Shown in pieces: positions 16,717 through 25,968 of a stretch of 64,000 nucleotides of DNA. Numbering within the stretch: position 1 is the stretch's first letter; every line of letters starts with the position of its first letter. Origin of the DNA: Centipeda noxia ATCC 43541 (GTDB lineage Bacteria; Bacillota; Negativicutes; Selenomonadales; Selenomonadaceae); contig NZ_GG749278.1 in assembly GCF_000160555.1 (NCBI RefSeq), positions 204,657 through 268,656 of the forward strand. The letters run 5' to 3'. The notes beneath the pieces were generated by a model. The model was not told the origin of the DNA. It searched no databases and worked only from the letters and a program-made list of their open reading frames with translations. Made by a program: the position numbers and the translations under genes.

Positions 16717-19629
16717 CTAGAACCGTATGCGCGCCTCGACGCCGATCAGCTGATCAGAGCCCTCGCGGTCATACGAGATGCCGAATTTATCGCTGAAATC
16801 ATACTGAATGCCATAACGGTGCTTGTCCGACGCGCCGCCGAGCCCCTGCACATACCGCAGGAGCACACGGTCACCGATATACTTGCCCACCTCGACATTG
16901 TACTCGTTCTCATTTTTTCGAATCTCCTCATCGTTCTTCGTCTCGAAGAGCGCCCCGCTCCCGCTCGAGAGACGCAGCACGTCAAGATGCAGGAAATTCT
17001 TCACGGAATCCTCCACCTCAGAGAGGATGCTCATCTGAAGCCCGATGGACAGGATATCCGCCGCTGTCACGCTGCTCTCTCCATTCCGGTAGGTGCTGCG
17101 CAGCGTCAGCATGCGGATGATCTCCTCCTCCGACATCTCAGGTGATGAGGTCAGTCCGAGCTTCATGTGATCGAGCGGCCCCTGCAGGGACAGGAATACG
17201 CGCGTATTCGTAAGGCGCGCTTCCGCGTAGAAGCTGATCTCCGGCAGAAACGACTCCATCTGGTTGAATGTCGCCGTCCCCTCGCGGATCTTGAATACGG
17301 TCCGCAGATAGCTGACCGTGTCACCGCGCCGCACAGCGATCTGTCCCGTCGTCCTCGGGTGCCGCGTTGTTCCTCCGAAGTGCACATGCCCGGACGGGTG
17401 CATATCGTAGAGATTCGAGCTGAAAAAGCGCACATGACGGCCAACGTTCAAATCGACATCCAGAATGATGTTCGGCAGCTCGTCGTCCGTCTCAGGAATC
17501 GACGGAATGGAGATAAGGGCACGGTCAATATCAATATGACCCGCGAGCTTTGGCAGCTGCTCGCCCCAGTATTCATCCTCCGTCAGCGTCAGTGAGCCGG
17601 TCAAGGGTCCCTCGAAGAAGGAGGTTTTGAGATCGAGTGCATTCATCACAAGGGTAAAATCATATGCCGACGGCCGCATGCCGGCAAGACCCATGCGCCC
17701 CGTCAGCAAATAGCTGCCCGTGCCCATGCGTCCCGTACACTCACGCACGGCGATGGAATCGCCGAGCGCGTCGATCTGTATCCGCATATCCGTCAGCGGA
17801 TGCTCGACACCCTTGAACTTCACCGCGCCGCCGGCAACGCGCAGCGAGCCCTCAAGGCGCGGTGCGGCAAGCGTGCCGTGCAGCTTCAGATTGCCCTCGG
17901 TACGCCCGAGCGCCCACTCTACGCTGTTGGAGAATACCGGCAGCAGGGACAGATCGGCGTTGTCAAGCACAAACGTCAAGTCGATCTGCTCATAGGAGCT
18001 CAGCGTTTCATCGCTCCGCGCCGTGAGCGCGCGCAGAGGCAGCGTGCCGCGGACACTCGCCATATATGCAGTCCCGTCGATGTATTTCGTCACCGTGAGC
18101 TGGTTCAGATAAATGACAGAACCGCGCAGCTGCGCCTCTCCCTCCAGCTGATCGAACGAAGAGCCGCGTATACCGCCGTTCTTTGCCGTGAGATGCACAT
18201 CCACCTCGGGATTTTGCGTGCGGCCGCCGATATGCACGGTCGCCGACGCCGTTCCCGATACTTTTTCTTCCACTCCGGCAAATCCGGTAAAGATGCCGAG
18301 CGCGATATCTGACGCCTCAATGTCTACATTCGCAGTGCCGTTGAAGTCCGCTGTGCCCGAGGCGGAGAACGTACCGTTCTCCTGTCGTCCCGTCAGTGTA
18401 CGCAGTGTCAGCACACGGTTCTGGAGAGCGACATCGAGCGCGACATCGCTGATCGGATAGGAGGCAAGCGCCCCCTCCTCGATGCGCCCCGTCAGCGCAA
18501 TGGACGGATTTTCGCGCGTCCCTCCGAGCTGCATGTGACTCGTGATTTTTCCCTCAACGCGATCCTCCTTCTGATTTGCAAGCGCCAGCAGCGCCGCCAC
18601 ATCCATCTGCTCAATATCCAACGTGCCGCGCAGCGCCTCCGTCTGCATATCATAATGCAGACGCGCCGCAACGGAACCGTTCTCCCCTTGGCGGAATCCC
18701 GTCCGGTCCATCTCAATGATGCCGTTTTCATAGTGCACGAACCCGCGAATATCCCGCAGCTCCACGCCGTTCATCGTGATCGTATCGGCTCTGAGCTCGC
18801 CGCGGAAGATCGGATGCGAAATCACGCCGCCAACCTTTCCGTTAAAGACACCATGCCCGGAGACCTCGTAGGGGAGCTTGTGCTCCAAGCGCTTCATATC
18901 GAGATCGCGCACCTCAGCGTCGAGATCGAGCACGCCCTGCGCGCTGATCGTACCGTTCAGCACCATATCCACCATCGGCGAATAGATGTGGAACACCTGC
19001 AGGCGAATGATGCCGTTGTCGAGGAAGTAGTCACCGTCCATGCCCGAGAGCAGTGCGCCTGCATAGCTTCCGCGGTAGAAATGGACATAGCCCACCGCAT
19101 GCGGATTGTCGAGCGTCCCCGTGAACTTGATGATGTTATCAATATTGCCCGTAATCGGCTGATCCGGGGCAACGAGTGCGGCCACGTCCTCCATGCGCGC
19201 GCCCATCGTATCAATCTGCAGATCGATGCGGCGCTCGCCGGTGAAACCGATCGTGCCGTTCACCAGCCAGACCTCGCGCCCATTCCGCTCCATCGAGAAA
19301 TCATGGATGCCAACCCCCGAGAGCGACCCCTCCGCGCGAAAGAGCAGACTGTCAAACGGCTGATGCATCAGTTGTCCCTTTGTTGCCGAGACCTTGATAT
19401 CCACGTGCGGATCGTTGATGTCGCCGTGCACCTCACCGCTGAAATCCGAACGCCCCGCAAAGCTGAGCCGCTCGTCAAGGCGGTTCAGCAGGGAGAGATC
19501 GACATGTCCGCCGTAAAAGCGCAGATCGAGCGCAGAACCGTTCGTAATACTTCCCTCAAGGCCGAGATCCGTATCGTTCGGGAGATTGAGGCTGAGGAAG
19601 TCGATGGTCAGATCGTTCCCCTTGCGCAT
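16717..19629 (-). CDS. tamB: TamB (DUF490) C-terminal part, downstream of a frameshift
   Basis: TamB spans from the inner to the outer membrane and is thought to carry phospholipids and aid outer-membrane assembly. This 970-residue part is made of long repetitive beta-strands, as expected for the hydrophobic groove. It ends with the conserved DUF490 domain (SLQGPLDHMKLGLTSSPEMS, then YGIQYDFSDKFGISYDREG and a final IRF). The first ATG (19629) has no ribosome site, and the frame stays open upstream. Joining it to the preceding frame by one added base near 19645 gives continuous TamB sequence. It is therefore the C-terminal two thirds of a single gene. Confidence 0.88.
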   Translation of the reverse strand: MRKGNDLTIDFLSLNLPNDTDLGLEGSITNGSALDLRFYGGHVDLSLLNRLDERLSFAGRSDFSGEVHGDINDPHVDIKVSATKGQLMHQPFDSLLFRAEGSLSGVGIHDFSMERNGREVWLVNGTIGFTGERRIDLQIDTMGARMEDVAALVAPDQPITGNIDNIIKFTGTLDNPHAVGYVHFYRGSYAGALLSGMDGDYFLDNGIIRLQVFHIYSPMVDMVLNGTISAQGVLDLDAEVRDLDMKRLEHKLPYEVSGHGVFNGKVGGVISHPIFRGELRADTITMNGVELRDIRGFVHYENGIIEMDRTGFRQGENGSVAARLHYDMQTEALRGTLDIEQMDVAALLALANQKEDRVEGKITSHMQLGGTRENPSIALTGRIEEGALASYPISDVALDVALQNRVLTLRTLTGRQENGTFSASGTADFNGTANVDIEASDIALGIFTGFAGVEEKVSGTASATVHIGGRTQNPEVDVHLTAKNGGIRGSSFDQLEGEAQLRGSVIYLNQLTVTKYIDGTAYMASVRGTLPLRALTARSDETLSSYEQIDLTFVLDNADLSLLPVFSNSVEWALGRTEGNLKLHGTLAAPRLEGSLRVAGGAVKFKGVEHPLTDMRIQIDALGDSIAVRECTGRMGTGSYLLTGRMGLAGMRPSAYDFTLVMNALDLKTSFFEGPLTGSLTLTEDEYWGEQLPKLAGHIDIDRALISIPSIPETDDELPNIILDVDLNVGRHVRFFSSNLYDMHPSGHVHFGGTTRHPRTTGQIAVRRGDTVSYLRTVFKIREGTATFNQMESFLPEISFYAEARLTNTRVFLSLQGPLDHMKLGLTSSPEMSEEEIIRMLTLRSTYRNGESSVTAADILSIGLQMSILSEVEDSVKNFLHLDVLRLSSGSGALFETKNDEEIRKNENEYNVEVGKYIGDRVLLRYVQGLGGASDKHRYGIQYDFSDKFGISYDREGSDQLIGVEARIRF

Positions 19630-21050
19630 AAAGGACGCGCTCGCGCGCCCACGGGGATATTGCGGTATGTTCCGTTCAGGATATCGGCACTGCCGTAGAC
19701 CGTGAGCACGGCAGGATCCGCCCCCTGTCCCGCGATGCCGAGATCAGCGTGCAAGGCACCGTCCATCCCCTCGGGCAGCGGCGCATCCGCATCCGTGCGC
19801 AGACGCGCAAGCTGCACGCCGTCCGTCACGAGATGCGCCGTATAGGAGCGGTCTCCCGTATCAAAGATCCCCTCGCCCGAGATCGTCCCCCCGAACGCCT
19901 TCGCATTCAAATTCTCGAACGAGATCGCACCGCCTGCATAGGAAACATCCGCAGACGCATCCGTAAAGGAAGCGCCGTACGCAGCCCCCTCCGCCGCCGT
20001 CAGCTGACCCGCCGCCATGAGATCGGCAAGGGTCCCCGTCACATGAATATCAGCCGTTACAGCCCCCGTATAGGGACTTTCCTTGAGGATTTTATGCACG
20101 TCAAAATCTTTCGCACGCACCGTAAGATCGAGATAGGGCGCATCCGTATCCATCCGGATCGTCCCGTCAATGCGCGCCGTTTCGCCCTCCGCCTCGGCCG
20201 TCGCCGCAAGGAAAAGCTCACGCTCGCTGAAAGTCAGCGCCGCACTCTCGATCTGCGTCTGCGTTCCGTAGACATCCGCAGCCGCCGTTACGCCTGCGGC
20301 GCGCCCCTCTGCGGTAAACGTACCGTCCACCCAGCGCAGAGATGCGTTCACATGCGCCGCGTGAAGTTCCTGAACGCGTACGTCTTCGGAAATTGCCCCC
20401 GACGGGAGGAGGTCAAGCAGAGGTGTCAATTCGCTGTCATCCAGCATCAGCTGAAGCTCCCGCGTCCCTCCGACATTCTCGCCGCGCACACGAACAGGAA
20501 CGCCGGCAAGCGCCGCCGTAAGGTCATAAGAGAGATCGCCGCGGTCGATATCCGCGGTGCCGGTGATATCAGTCAGTTCATAAGAGCGCGCTCCCGTCTC
20601 GATCTCCGCCGTCGCATCCGCGAGACGAATGTGTCCCTCGAACGTGCTCGGCTCGGTATCGTCTGCAGCAAGATCGTTGTAGTTCCACGAGCCGTCCGCA
20701 CGCTGTACAATATGAGCATGTGCTCCCGTGAGCAGGACCTCATCAACGGATGTTTCAGGCGACAAAAGCAGCGAAAGCAGACGAAGCGTCACCCGTGCCT
20801 CGTCGGCACGGAGAACGACATCCGCCTGCTTATCATAGACCACAATATCATCAATTGTCAGTTCATGCAGAGAGCGGATCTCCACCGTACCGATGTGCAC
20901 ATCCGTCCCGAGCTTCTGCGCCGCAAAACGCTCTGCCATCCTGCCTGCCTCGGCCATGAATGCCTGGGCCCGCACGATGTGGATGATAGCCGCCGCGCAG
21001 ATAAGTATTGCTGCGAGTGCCACAACACCGATATACGCCTTCCGTCTCAT
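19608..21050 (-). CDS. tamB: TamB N-terminal part, truncated by a frameshift
   Basis: The frame holds about 480 residues. It starts with a basic N-terminus and a signal-anchor (about residues 5-25, YIGVVALAAILICAAAIIHIV), as in TamB. The AsmA/TamB-type entry follows (VHIGTVEIRSLHELTIDDIVVYD), then repetitive beta-strands. Near 19645 the frame changes within a GC-rich alternating run (CGCGCTCGCGCGCCC), and the last 13 or so residues, rich in Arg and Pro, are out of frame. ATG at 21050 has GGGGAG upstream, and the gene lies 40 bases after tolC. The full gene would encode about 1,445 residues. The cause may be a sequencing error, a phase-variable tract or true inactivation. Confidence 0.87.
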   Translation of the reverse strand: MRRKAYIGVVALAAILICAAAIIHIVRAQAFMAEAGRMAERFAAQKLGTDVHIGTVEIRSLHELTIDDIVVYDKQADVVLRADEARVTLRLLSLLLSPETSVDEVLLTGAHAHIVQRADGSWNYNDLAADDTEPSTFEGHIRLADATAEIETGARSYELTDITGTADIDRGDLSYDLTAALAGVPVRVRGENVGGTRELQLMLDDSELTPLLDLLPSGAISEDVRVQELHAAHVNASLRWVDGTFTAEGRAAGVTAAADVYGTQTQIESAALTFSERELFLAATAEAEGETARIDGTIRMDTDAPYLDLTVRAKDFDVHKILKESPYTGAVTADIHVTGTLADLMAAGQLTAAEGAAYGASFTDASADVSYAGGAISFENLNAKAFGGTISGEGIFDTGDRSYTAHLVTDGVQLARLRTDADAPLPEGMDGALHADLGIAGQGADPAVLTVYGSADILNGTYRNIPVGARARPLCARGTI

Positions 21051-21089
21051 AGAACTCCCCTTGCAGGAGCACCCCTGCAACACGCCCTG

Positions 21090-22625
21090 TTACTTTCTCA
21101 TATCCGTTTCGTAGGCGGCGTGTGCCGTCTGCACACGCTGCACCGCAGCAGCGGCTTCCTCTGCCGCCGGCGCCGGAGATGTCGCACGAACTTCCGCACC
21201 TTTCGGCGTCTCAAAGAGGGCGTCGTCATGCAGCTGTGCCGCCTCCCGCGCCGCACGGGCACGCTTGCCGTCCTCCTCCGCCGCACGATAGCGCACGGCA
21301 TCGAGGTCGACCGGCACGCCCATCGCGTTGTCGAGGTGCGCCTTGCTCGTATTATAGTTGTAGAGCGCCGTCGAGTAATTCATGCGCGCCGTCGTCAGAT
21401 TATCCGATGCCCGCATTACCTCCAGATTCGTGCCCACACCCGCATTATAGCGAACGCGCGCAATGTTGTAATCCTCCTCCGCCTGCTGCACGGCCTTTTC
21501 CGTCGTCTTTATATTCTGCTCTGCCGCGTGCAGATTCAGATATGCCGTATGGACATCAAGGCGGATCTTCTCATCCGTCTCTGCAAGAGTCTCCTCCGCC
21601 TTGCGCAGCGTTGCCCTTGCTGCCTTTACCTGTGCCGCCGTCACGCCGTTGTCAAAGATATTCCACGACGCACTGACGCCTGCGGCCCATTGGTTGCTGC
21701 TCGTATGGTCGTCCTTAAAAGCACGCTCGCCCGCGATGGAACGCGTTGCTGCCGCATTCACCGTCGGATGATAGCCGGCCTGGGCCGTCCGCACCCCCGC
21801 CTCTGCCTGCTTCACCGCATAGGCCGCCGCTGCGCCGTCCGCGCGGTAGAGCAGCCCGTAGGCCGTGCAGTCGGGAAGCGAGAGATCATACCCCGTATAG
21901 CGGAGCTCATCATTGATCTCAAGGCTCGTATCCGTCGGCAGGCCGATCACATTGTTCAGCGTCGCGACGGCAACCTCGTAGTTGTTCCGCGCCGTCGTCA
22001 GATTCTGCTGCGCGTTCGCAAGCTCAACCTCAGAGGCGAGCACATCCGCGCGCGCCACTGTCCCCACGCGGAACTGCGCGTTGACATCGGCGAGATGCGT
22101 CGTCAGCGTCGCCACCGTATCCTCGCGCACCTTGACCAGATTGCGTGCCTGGAGGATGTTGAAATAATCCGTCGTCGCCGTCAGGCGAATCGTCTGCTTT
22201 GTCTGTTCAAGCGCAAAGTCGGCAGCGTTCAGCCCATAGCGCGCCGCCTTGCGCTGTGCGTTCAGCGCGGCATTGTAGACCGGCATCGAAACCGTGCCTG
22301 TATTGCCGTAGTTATAGTCGTACTTGATCCCCGATGCACGCGCCTGAGCATACGCCTCGCCGCCGATACGGTTCGCCGACGTCTCCCACGTGAGCTTCGG
22401 ACCCATCGAGCGGTTCGCCTGCGAAAGCGACGCGTGCGCAGCGTCCACATCCGTCAGTGCCTCCTTGATCGTGCGGTTGTTCTCGAGCGCCATCTGCACG
22501 CTCTGCGCGAGATTGATCTTCACCGTCTCCGCCGACACGGAACTCGTAAAAAGTCCGACCGCGGCGGTCAGTGCCAGTGCTCGTACAAGGTGTTTGGCAA
22601 AACGTCCCCTCTTGTTCAAATCCAT
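21090..22625 (-). CDS. tolC: TolC-family outer-membrane efflux protein
   Basis: The 511-residue protein has a signal peptide (cleavage near SSVSA, about residue 33). Two repeats of the outer-membrane efflux fold follow: long helices rich in Ala, Gln and Asn (LAQSVQMALENNRTIKEA; YFNILQARNLVKVREDTV; VHTAYLNLHAAEQNIKTTEKA) separated by short strand pairs. A charged Ala/Glu-rich tail comes last. TolC trimers form the exit duct for drug efflux and type I secretion. ATG at 22625 follows GAGGAGGAA. It is the first gene of the envelope cluster, 90 bases after a strong promoter. No inner-membrane pump partner is encoded here. Confidence 0.93.
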   Translation of the reverse strand: MDLNKRGRFAKHLVRALALTAAVGLFTSSVSAETVKINLAQSVQMALENNRTIKEALTDVDAAHASLSQANRSMGPKLTWETSANRIGGEAYAQARASGIKYDYNYGNTGTVSMPVYNAALNAQRKAARYGLNAADFALEQTKQTIRLTATTDYFNILQARNLVKVREDTVATLTTHLADVNAQFRVGTVARADVLASEVELANAQQNLTTARNNYEVAVATLNNVIGLPTDTSLEINDELRYTGYDLSLPDCTAYGLLYRADGAAAAYAVKQAEAGVRTAQAGYHPTVNAAATRSIAGERAFKDDHTSSNQWAAGVSASWNIFDNGVTAAQVKAARATLRKAEETLAETDEKIRLDVHTAYLNLHAAEQNIKTTEKAVQQAEEDYNIARVRYNAGVGTNLEVMRASDNLTTARMNYSTALYNYNTSKAHLDNAMGVPVDLDAVRYRAAEEDGKRARAAREAAQLHDDALFETPKGAEVRATSPAPAAEEAAAAVQRVQTAHAAYETDMRK

Positions 22626-22715
22626 TTCCTCCTCGTCCGTTTCAAGGATGCACCCGAACGGCGGGCTGCTCCAAAATAGCGACAGCACAATAAAACTGTA
22701 TTGACAGGTTCTCTC

Positions 22716-22744
22716 ATTGTACCAGTTGTTGCGGGGTTTTTCAA
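22716..22744 (-). promoter_or_regulatory. Main promoter of the envelope cluster
   Basis: On the minus strand, TTGAAA (22739-22744), 17 bases, TACAAT (22716-22721), about 90 bases before tolC. The rest of this 327-base gap (22745-22890) shows no gene or clear motif. Confidence 0.75.
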
Positions 22745-22890
22745 ATAAATTTATCGTTAGCGGTCCTCTGTCCCTGACAAATGATGCGTGCAGCAGTGGA
22801 TCCTTATTCCTGCTTTATCCGCCCCATTACGATTTCCAACAAGCAATCCGTCTGATCTGTCATAAATAGCGGTATATGTATACGTACCAT

Positions 22891-22935
22891 AAAACGCCCT
22901 CCGTCCGACCATAATGATCAGACGAAAGGCGTTTT
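22891..22935 (-). terminator. Terminator after flgE
   Basis: AAAACGCC and GGCGTTTT form the base of a longer imperfect hairpin (CGTC(T)GA/TCGGACG inside), with Ts at the 3' side on the minus strand, 18 bases past the flgE stop. Confidence 0.75.
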
Positions 22936-22952
22936 CATGTTCCTCGGCGAAA

Positions 22953-24527
22953 TTAGCGCTTCATATTGATGAGTGTCTCGAGCATCTCGTCACCGACCGT
23001 AATCACCTTTGAATTCGACTGAAAACCACGCTGTGTGATAATCATATCGGAGAATTGGTCAGCAATATCGACATTTGACATCTCGAGTGCAGAAGGCGTA
23101 ATCTTCGCCCCTGTACTCTCAACTGTCTGCGCTCGAACAACTTTTGAATTGGAATTATTCGATTCTTGGTAAAGGCTTCCCCCTATTTTGGTAAGTCCCG
23201 ATGGATTGGAAAATTTGGCAACACCGATCTGGGCCTCCGCTCTGCGAACCCCGTTCGTATAAGTTCCCGTAATCACACCGGTGGAGTCAACGGATACGGA
23301 CGCCAGACTTCCGCTCGCATATCCGTTTGCAGCAGCCTTGACCGTATCATAGCCGGCATATTGTGTCAGCGGTGATTCGTTATTGGCAAACTGAACTGTA
23401 ATAGACTGCGGGGAGCTCACTGCATTACTGTGTGTTGCTGTAAAAGTTGCATTCTCAATACTATTGGCTGATACAGCTGGAGGAACAGCAGGTGGTGTCA
23501 CAGGGCTGTCAGTATCGTGTGTCAAGTTTGGACTAGTGCCCCCGAGTACGCCCGCACGCAGTACACCGTTTTCATCAAAAGCAAGCGTTGCAGAAGAAAG
23601 CGTGTGGGTCGTCGTCGATCCACCTGTATTGCGTGCCGTAGGATTCCCAACTCTTGCAATCCATGTGCTGGCCCGCTTCGTAACAGAATTCCCATCCGCA
23701 TCCTGATAGGTTACAGTTCTGGAATCAGCCTTCTCTAAAATAAGAAGCCCTTCATGCTTATTTCCCGACGAATCATAGTATCCGAAGGAGGTTACCTTCG
23801 GCATAGAGCGTCCGATCGTATACGTACCGGATGTGACCGTCTGTTTCGTCCCGTCACTCAATGAGAGCGTAACCGGCTGTGCCTGGCTTGCGGTAATATA
23901 CATACCACTGGTTGTGCGGGCATGTGGTGTGGGCGGTGTTGTACGCGGATCAGAAAAACTATATCCCGTTATTATCGGCGTATTCGCATCCAAGTTCTCA
24001 GAATAGGAAACCGTATCCGTCTGCTCCGGGCCCATTATTCTCCCCGCATCTATGACAATGTTCTCTGCAGCACCCTCTGTAGATACTTTGCTGTTATTCG
24101 TCGTCTTATTCATCCAACCTTGCACATGAAGCCCGGAGCTCGGCAGGACATAGTTTCCCTTCGCATCAAACTCAAAGGCCCCATTGCGCGTGTAATAAGT
24201 CTGATCCCCACGTTTTACAACAAACAGGGCATTGCCCGTGAGGGCCAGATCCGTATTCTTGCCCGTGCTCTGTACAGAGCCGTCACTGAAAATGGTATCA
24301 ATGCCGCCCACACTCACGCCAAGCCCGACCTGCTTTGGATTCGTACCGCCAATTGTCGTCCCCGGGCTTGCCGCTCCCGAGAGCGTTTGTGAAAGCATGT
24401 CCTCGAATGTAACACGGCCGGCTTTGAATCCCGTGGTGTTGACGTTGGCAATGTTGTTGCCGATAACATCCATACGCGTATTATGGCTCTTGAGTCCCGA
24501 TACCCCCGAAAACAAAGAACGCATCAT
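22953..24527 (-). CDS. flgE: Flagellar hook protein FlgE
   Basis: Builds the hook that joins the flagellar motor to the filament. The 524-residue protein has the rod/hook N-terminal signature SGLKSHNTRMDVIGNNIANV and NTTGFKAGRV, and the C-terminal D0 block (SALEMSNVDIADQFSDMIIT, RGFQSNSKVITVGDEML). The middle is rich in Ser, Thr, Gly and Asn, with lower GC than the neighbouring genes, as usual for hook and flagellin domains. The first of two adjacent ATGs (24527) has AGGGAGAG upstream. It follows a small flagellar gene, and a terminator comes right after it, so this is a two-gene unit apart from any larger flagellar operon in view. Confidence 0.96.
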   Translation of the reverse strand: MMRSLFSGVSGLKSHNTRMDVIGNNIANVNTTGFKAGRVTFEDMLSQTLSGAASPGTTIGGTNPKQVGLGVSVGGIDTIFSDGSVQSTGKNTDLALTGNALFVVKRGDQTYYTRNGAFEFDAKGNYVLPSSGLHVQGWMNKTTNNSKVSTEGAAENIVIDAGRIMGPEQTDTVSYSENLDANTPIITGYSFSDPRTTPPTPHARTTSGMYITASQAQPVTLSLSDGTKQTVTSGTYTIGRSMPKVTSFGYYDSSGNKHEGLLILEKADSRTVTYQDADGNSVTKRASTWIARVGNPTARNTGGSTTTHTLSSATLAFDENGVLRAGVLGGTSPNLTHDTDSPVTPPAVPPAVSANSIENATFTATHSNAVSSPQSITVQFANNESPLTQYAGYDTVKAAANGYASGSLASVSVDSTGVITGTYTNGVRRAEAQIGVAKFSNPSGLTKIGGSLYQESNNSNSKVVRAQTVESTGAKITPSALEMSNVDIADQFSDMIITQRGFQSNSKVITVGDEMLETLINMKR

Positions 24528-24549
24528 AATAAATCTCTCCCTCAAAAAA

Positions 24550-24924
24550 TTATAGAATTGCGGCGCTGTCGATATTGGTAAAGATGTTTTCCTTCGCACT
24601 TGCCTCGTCGAGCGCTGTGATAACAGTGCGATTCTTCACGCTGACGACCATCGCAAGGCCCCGGCTCATATAGACGAGTGCATCGCGCACGCCCTTAGCC
24701 GCCATGCGGTCAACTGCATCGTCCAAGCGCGCAAGATCATCTGCCGTGAGACTGACACCGCGTTTTTCGATGCGCGCTTTTGCGTGCGCCGAGAATTTCG
24801 TGCGCCCGCCAACCTCGTCGAGCAGCGCTTGGAAAACATTCTTGGATAGAGACATTCCCTGTCCCCCGCCGACGCGTGCGCTTCCCTGCTCGGCGCCCCC
24901 ATGTACAGCAGGATGTATCTCCAT
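24550..24924 (-). CDS. Flagellar operon protein (TIGR02530/Flg_new type)
   Basis: A 124-residue cytoplasmic protein seen next to flgD and flgE in many Firmicutes flagellar operons. Its exact job is not settled. The family core is here: FSAHAKARIEKRGVSLTADD, then LDDAVDRMAAKGVRDALVY and a VSVKNRTVITALD strand pair, with a final NIFTNIDSAAIL. It lies 22 bases before flgE. No flgD or fliK precedes it; the upstream region is an AT-rich gap of about 165 bases that separates it from the divergent ribbon-helix-helix gene and contains a TACAAT box for this strand. Confidence 0.82.
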   Translation of the reverse strand: MEIHPAVHGGAEQGSARVGGGQGMSLSKNVFQALLDEVGGRTKFSAHAKARIEKRGVSLTADDLARLDDAVDRMAAKGVRDALVYMSRGLAMVVSVKNRTVITALDEASAKENIFTNIDSAAIL

Positions 24925-25089
24925 TCATTCACCCTCTATTTTATATAACATATTTTATAATATATTTTTACATACATTGTATCGTTAATTTTGTATTTTG
25001 TCTTAAATATTTTATATATGCTTATGTAATATATCTGTAATATACATGTTTTTTCTATTCTTATATACACTGCAAAAGAGGTGATATAT

Positions 25090-25284
25090 ATGAACACAAA
25101 ACTGATGATTACAAAAAGAAAACGCGGAGAGGACGGGCATAAAATCCTATCCATCCGCGTAAGAGAAGATATTATCAAACGGCTCGACACGCTCGCCGAT
25201 CAGACCGGACGCTCACGCAATGAACTCATCGGCCTCCTGCTCGACTTCGCCATCGAGAACAGCGAAGTCGTCTCCGAGAGATAA
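25090..25284 (+). CDS. Ribbon-helix-helix DNA-binding protein (CopG/Arc type)
   Basis: A 64-residue protein. After a basic N-terminal tail (KRKRGEDGHK) comes the ribbon strand KILSIRVREDIIKRLDTLAD and the two helices QTGRSRNELIGLLLDFAIE. This is the fold of small antitoxin and plasmid-copy repressors, which bind DNA as dimers through the strand. ATG at 25090 has AGAGGTG eight bases upstream. No toxin frame of its own follows; the next genes are hicA and hicB with a separate promoter. It could be an orphan antitoxin or a regulator of hicAB or of the divergent flagellar genes. Confidence 0.8.
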   Translation: MNTKLMITKRKRGEDGHKILSIRVREDIIKRLDTLADQTGRSRNELIGLLLDFAIENSEVVSER

Positions 25285-25291
25285 TTCGTTC

Positions 25292-25320
25292 TTGCACCAC
25301 GGTACTAAATGCGGTACTAT
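25292..25320 (+). promoter_or_regulatory. hicAB promoter with direct-repeat operator candidate
   Basis: TTGCAC (25292-25297), 17 bases, TACTAT (25315-25320). CGGTACTA occurs twice, 12 bases apart (25300-25307 and 25312-25319), inside the promoter, where a repressor would block polymerase. Confidence 0.65.
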
Positions 25321-25340
25321 TGGATGAGGAGGAGAGTGTT

Positions 25341-25586
25341 GTGAGCAAGTGGGAGAAACTGCTTAAACGAATTCGCCGCAATCCAAAAGCTGTGCGATTC
25401 AACGATGTGGCAAAAATTCTTGAAAGTATGGGCTATGAACAACGGCAGCCAAATCGCGGTTCAAGTCATTGGACATTTCGTAAACACGGCTGTATGCCGA
25501 TCACGATACCGCGCCAAGAACCGTATGTGAAGGAAACCTATGTTAAAATCATCATAGATATGCTCGGTGAGGAAGAAGGTGTGTGA
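25341..25586 (+). CDS. hicA: HicA-family toxin (mRNA interferase)
   Basis: An 81-residue protein with the dsRNA-binding-like HicA fold. Conserved elements are FNDVAKILESMGYEQRQ, the catalytic-His segment NRGSSHWTFRK and the PITIPRQEPYVKETYVKIII strand-helix end. HicA cleaves mRNA when it is not held by HicB. GTG at 25341 is chosen because GGAGGAGAG lies just upstream; a TTG 21 bases earlier would overlap the -10 box. Its 3' end meets hicB with a 1-base gap, as usual for these pairs. Confidence 0.9.
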   Translation: MSKWEKLLKRIRRNPKAVRFNDVAKILESMGYEQRQPNRGSSHWTFRKHGCMPITIPRQEPYVKETYVKIIIDMLGEEEGV

Positions 25587-25587
25587 A

Positions 25588-25956
25588 ATGAAAAAGGATT
25601 TACAGTACTATATGTCTCTGCCGTACCGCGAAGTCATCGAAGCCGATCCGAACGGCGGCTTTGTCGGTCATATTGCGGAACTGCCCGGATGCATCACACA
25701 GGCAGAAACAAAGAACACACTTCTGGATATGCTGGATGATGCAAAGCAATCGTGGCTCGAAGCGGCGCTTGCGGATGGTATCTCGATTCCGGAACCAGCA
25801 CGTGAGGAGGATTACAGCGGTCGCTTTAATCTGCGGCTGCCAAAGAGTCTGCATAAGGATTTGGCGTTGACTGCTAAGATGGAAGGGGTCAGTCTGAACC
25901 AACTTGCGATGTGCCTCATCGCAGGCGGACTGAAAGCCTCTGGCGTAAAACAGTAA
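25588..25956 (+). CDS. hicB: HicB-family antitoxin
   Basis: A 122-residue antitoxin. The N-terminal half is the degenerate RNase H-like HicB domain (YREVIEADPNGGFVGHIAEL, PGCITQAETKNTLLDMLDDA). The C-terminal part (from about 85) is a DNA-binding ribbon-helix-helix (GRFNLRLPKSLHKDLALTAK, then EGVSLNQLAMCLIAGGL). It neutralises HicA and represses their shared promoter. ATG at 25588 is preceded by GAAGG. The enoyl-CoA hydratase gene begins 12 bases after it, which places a metabolic gene under possible antitoxin control. Confidence 0.92.
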   Translation: MKKDLQYYMSLPYREVIEADPNGGFVGHIAELPGCITQAETKNTLLDMLDDAKQSWLEAALADGISIPEPAREEDYSGRFNLRLPKSLHKDLALTAKMEGVSLNQLAMCLIAGGLKASGVKQ

Positions 25957-25968
25957 AGGAGGTCTCTC

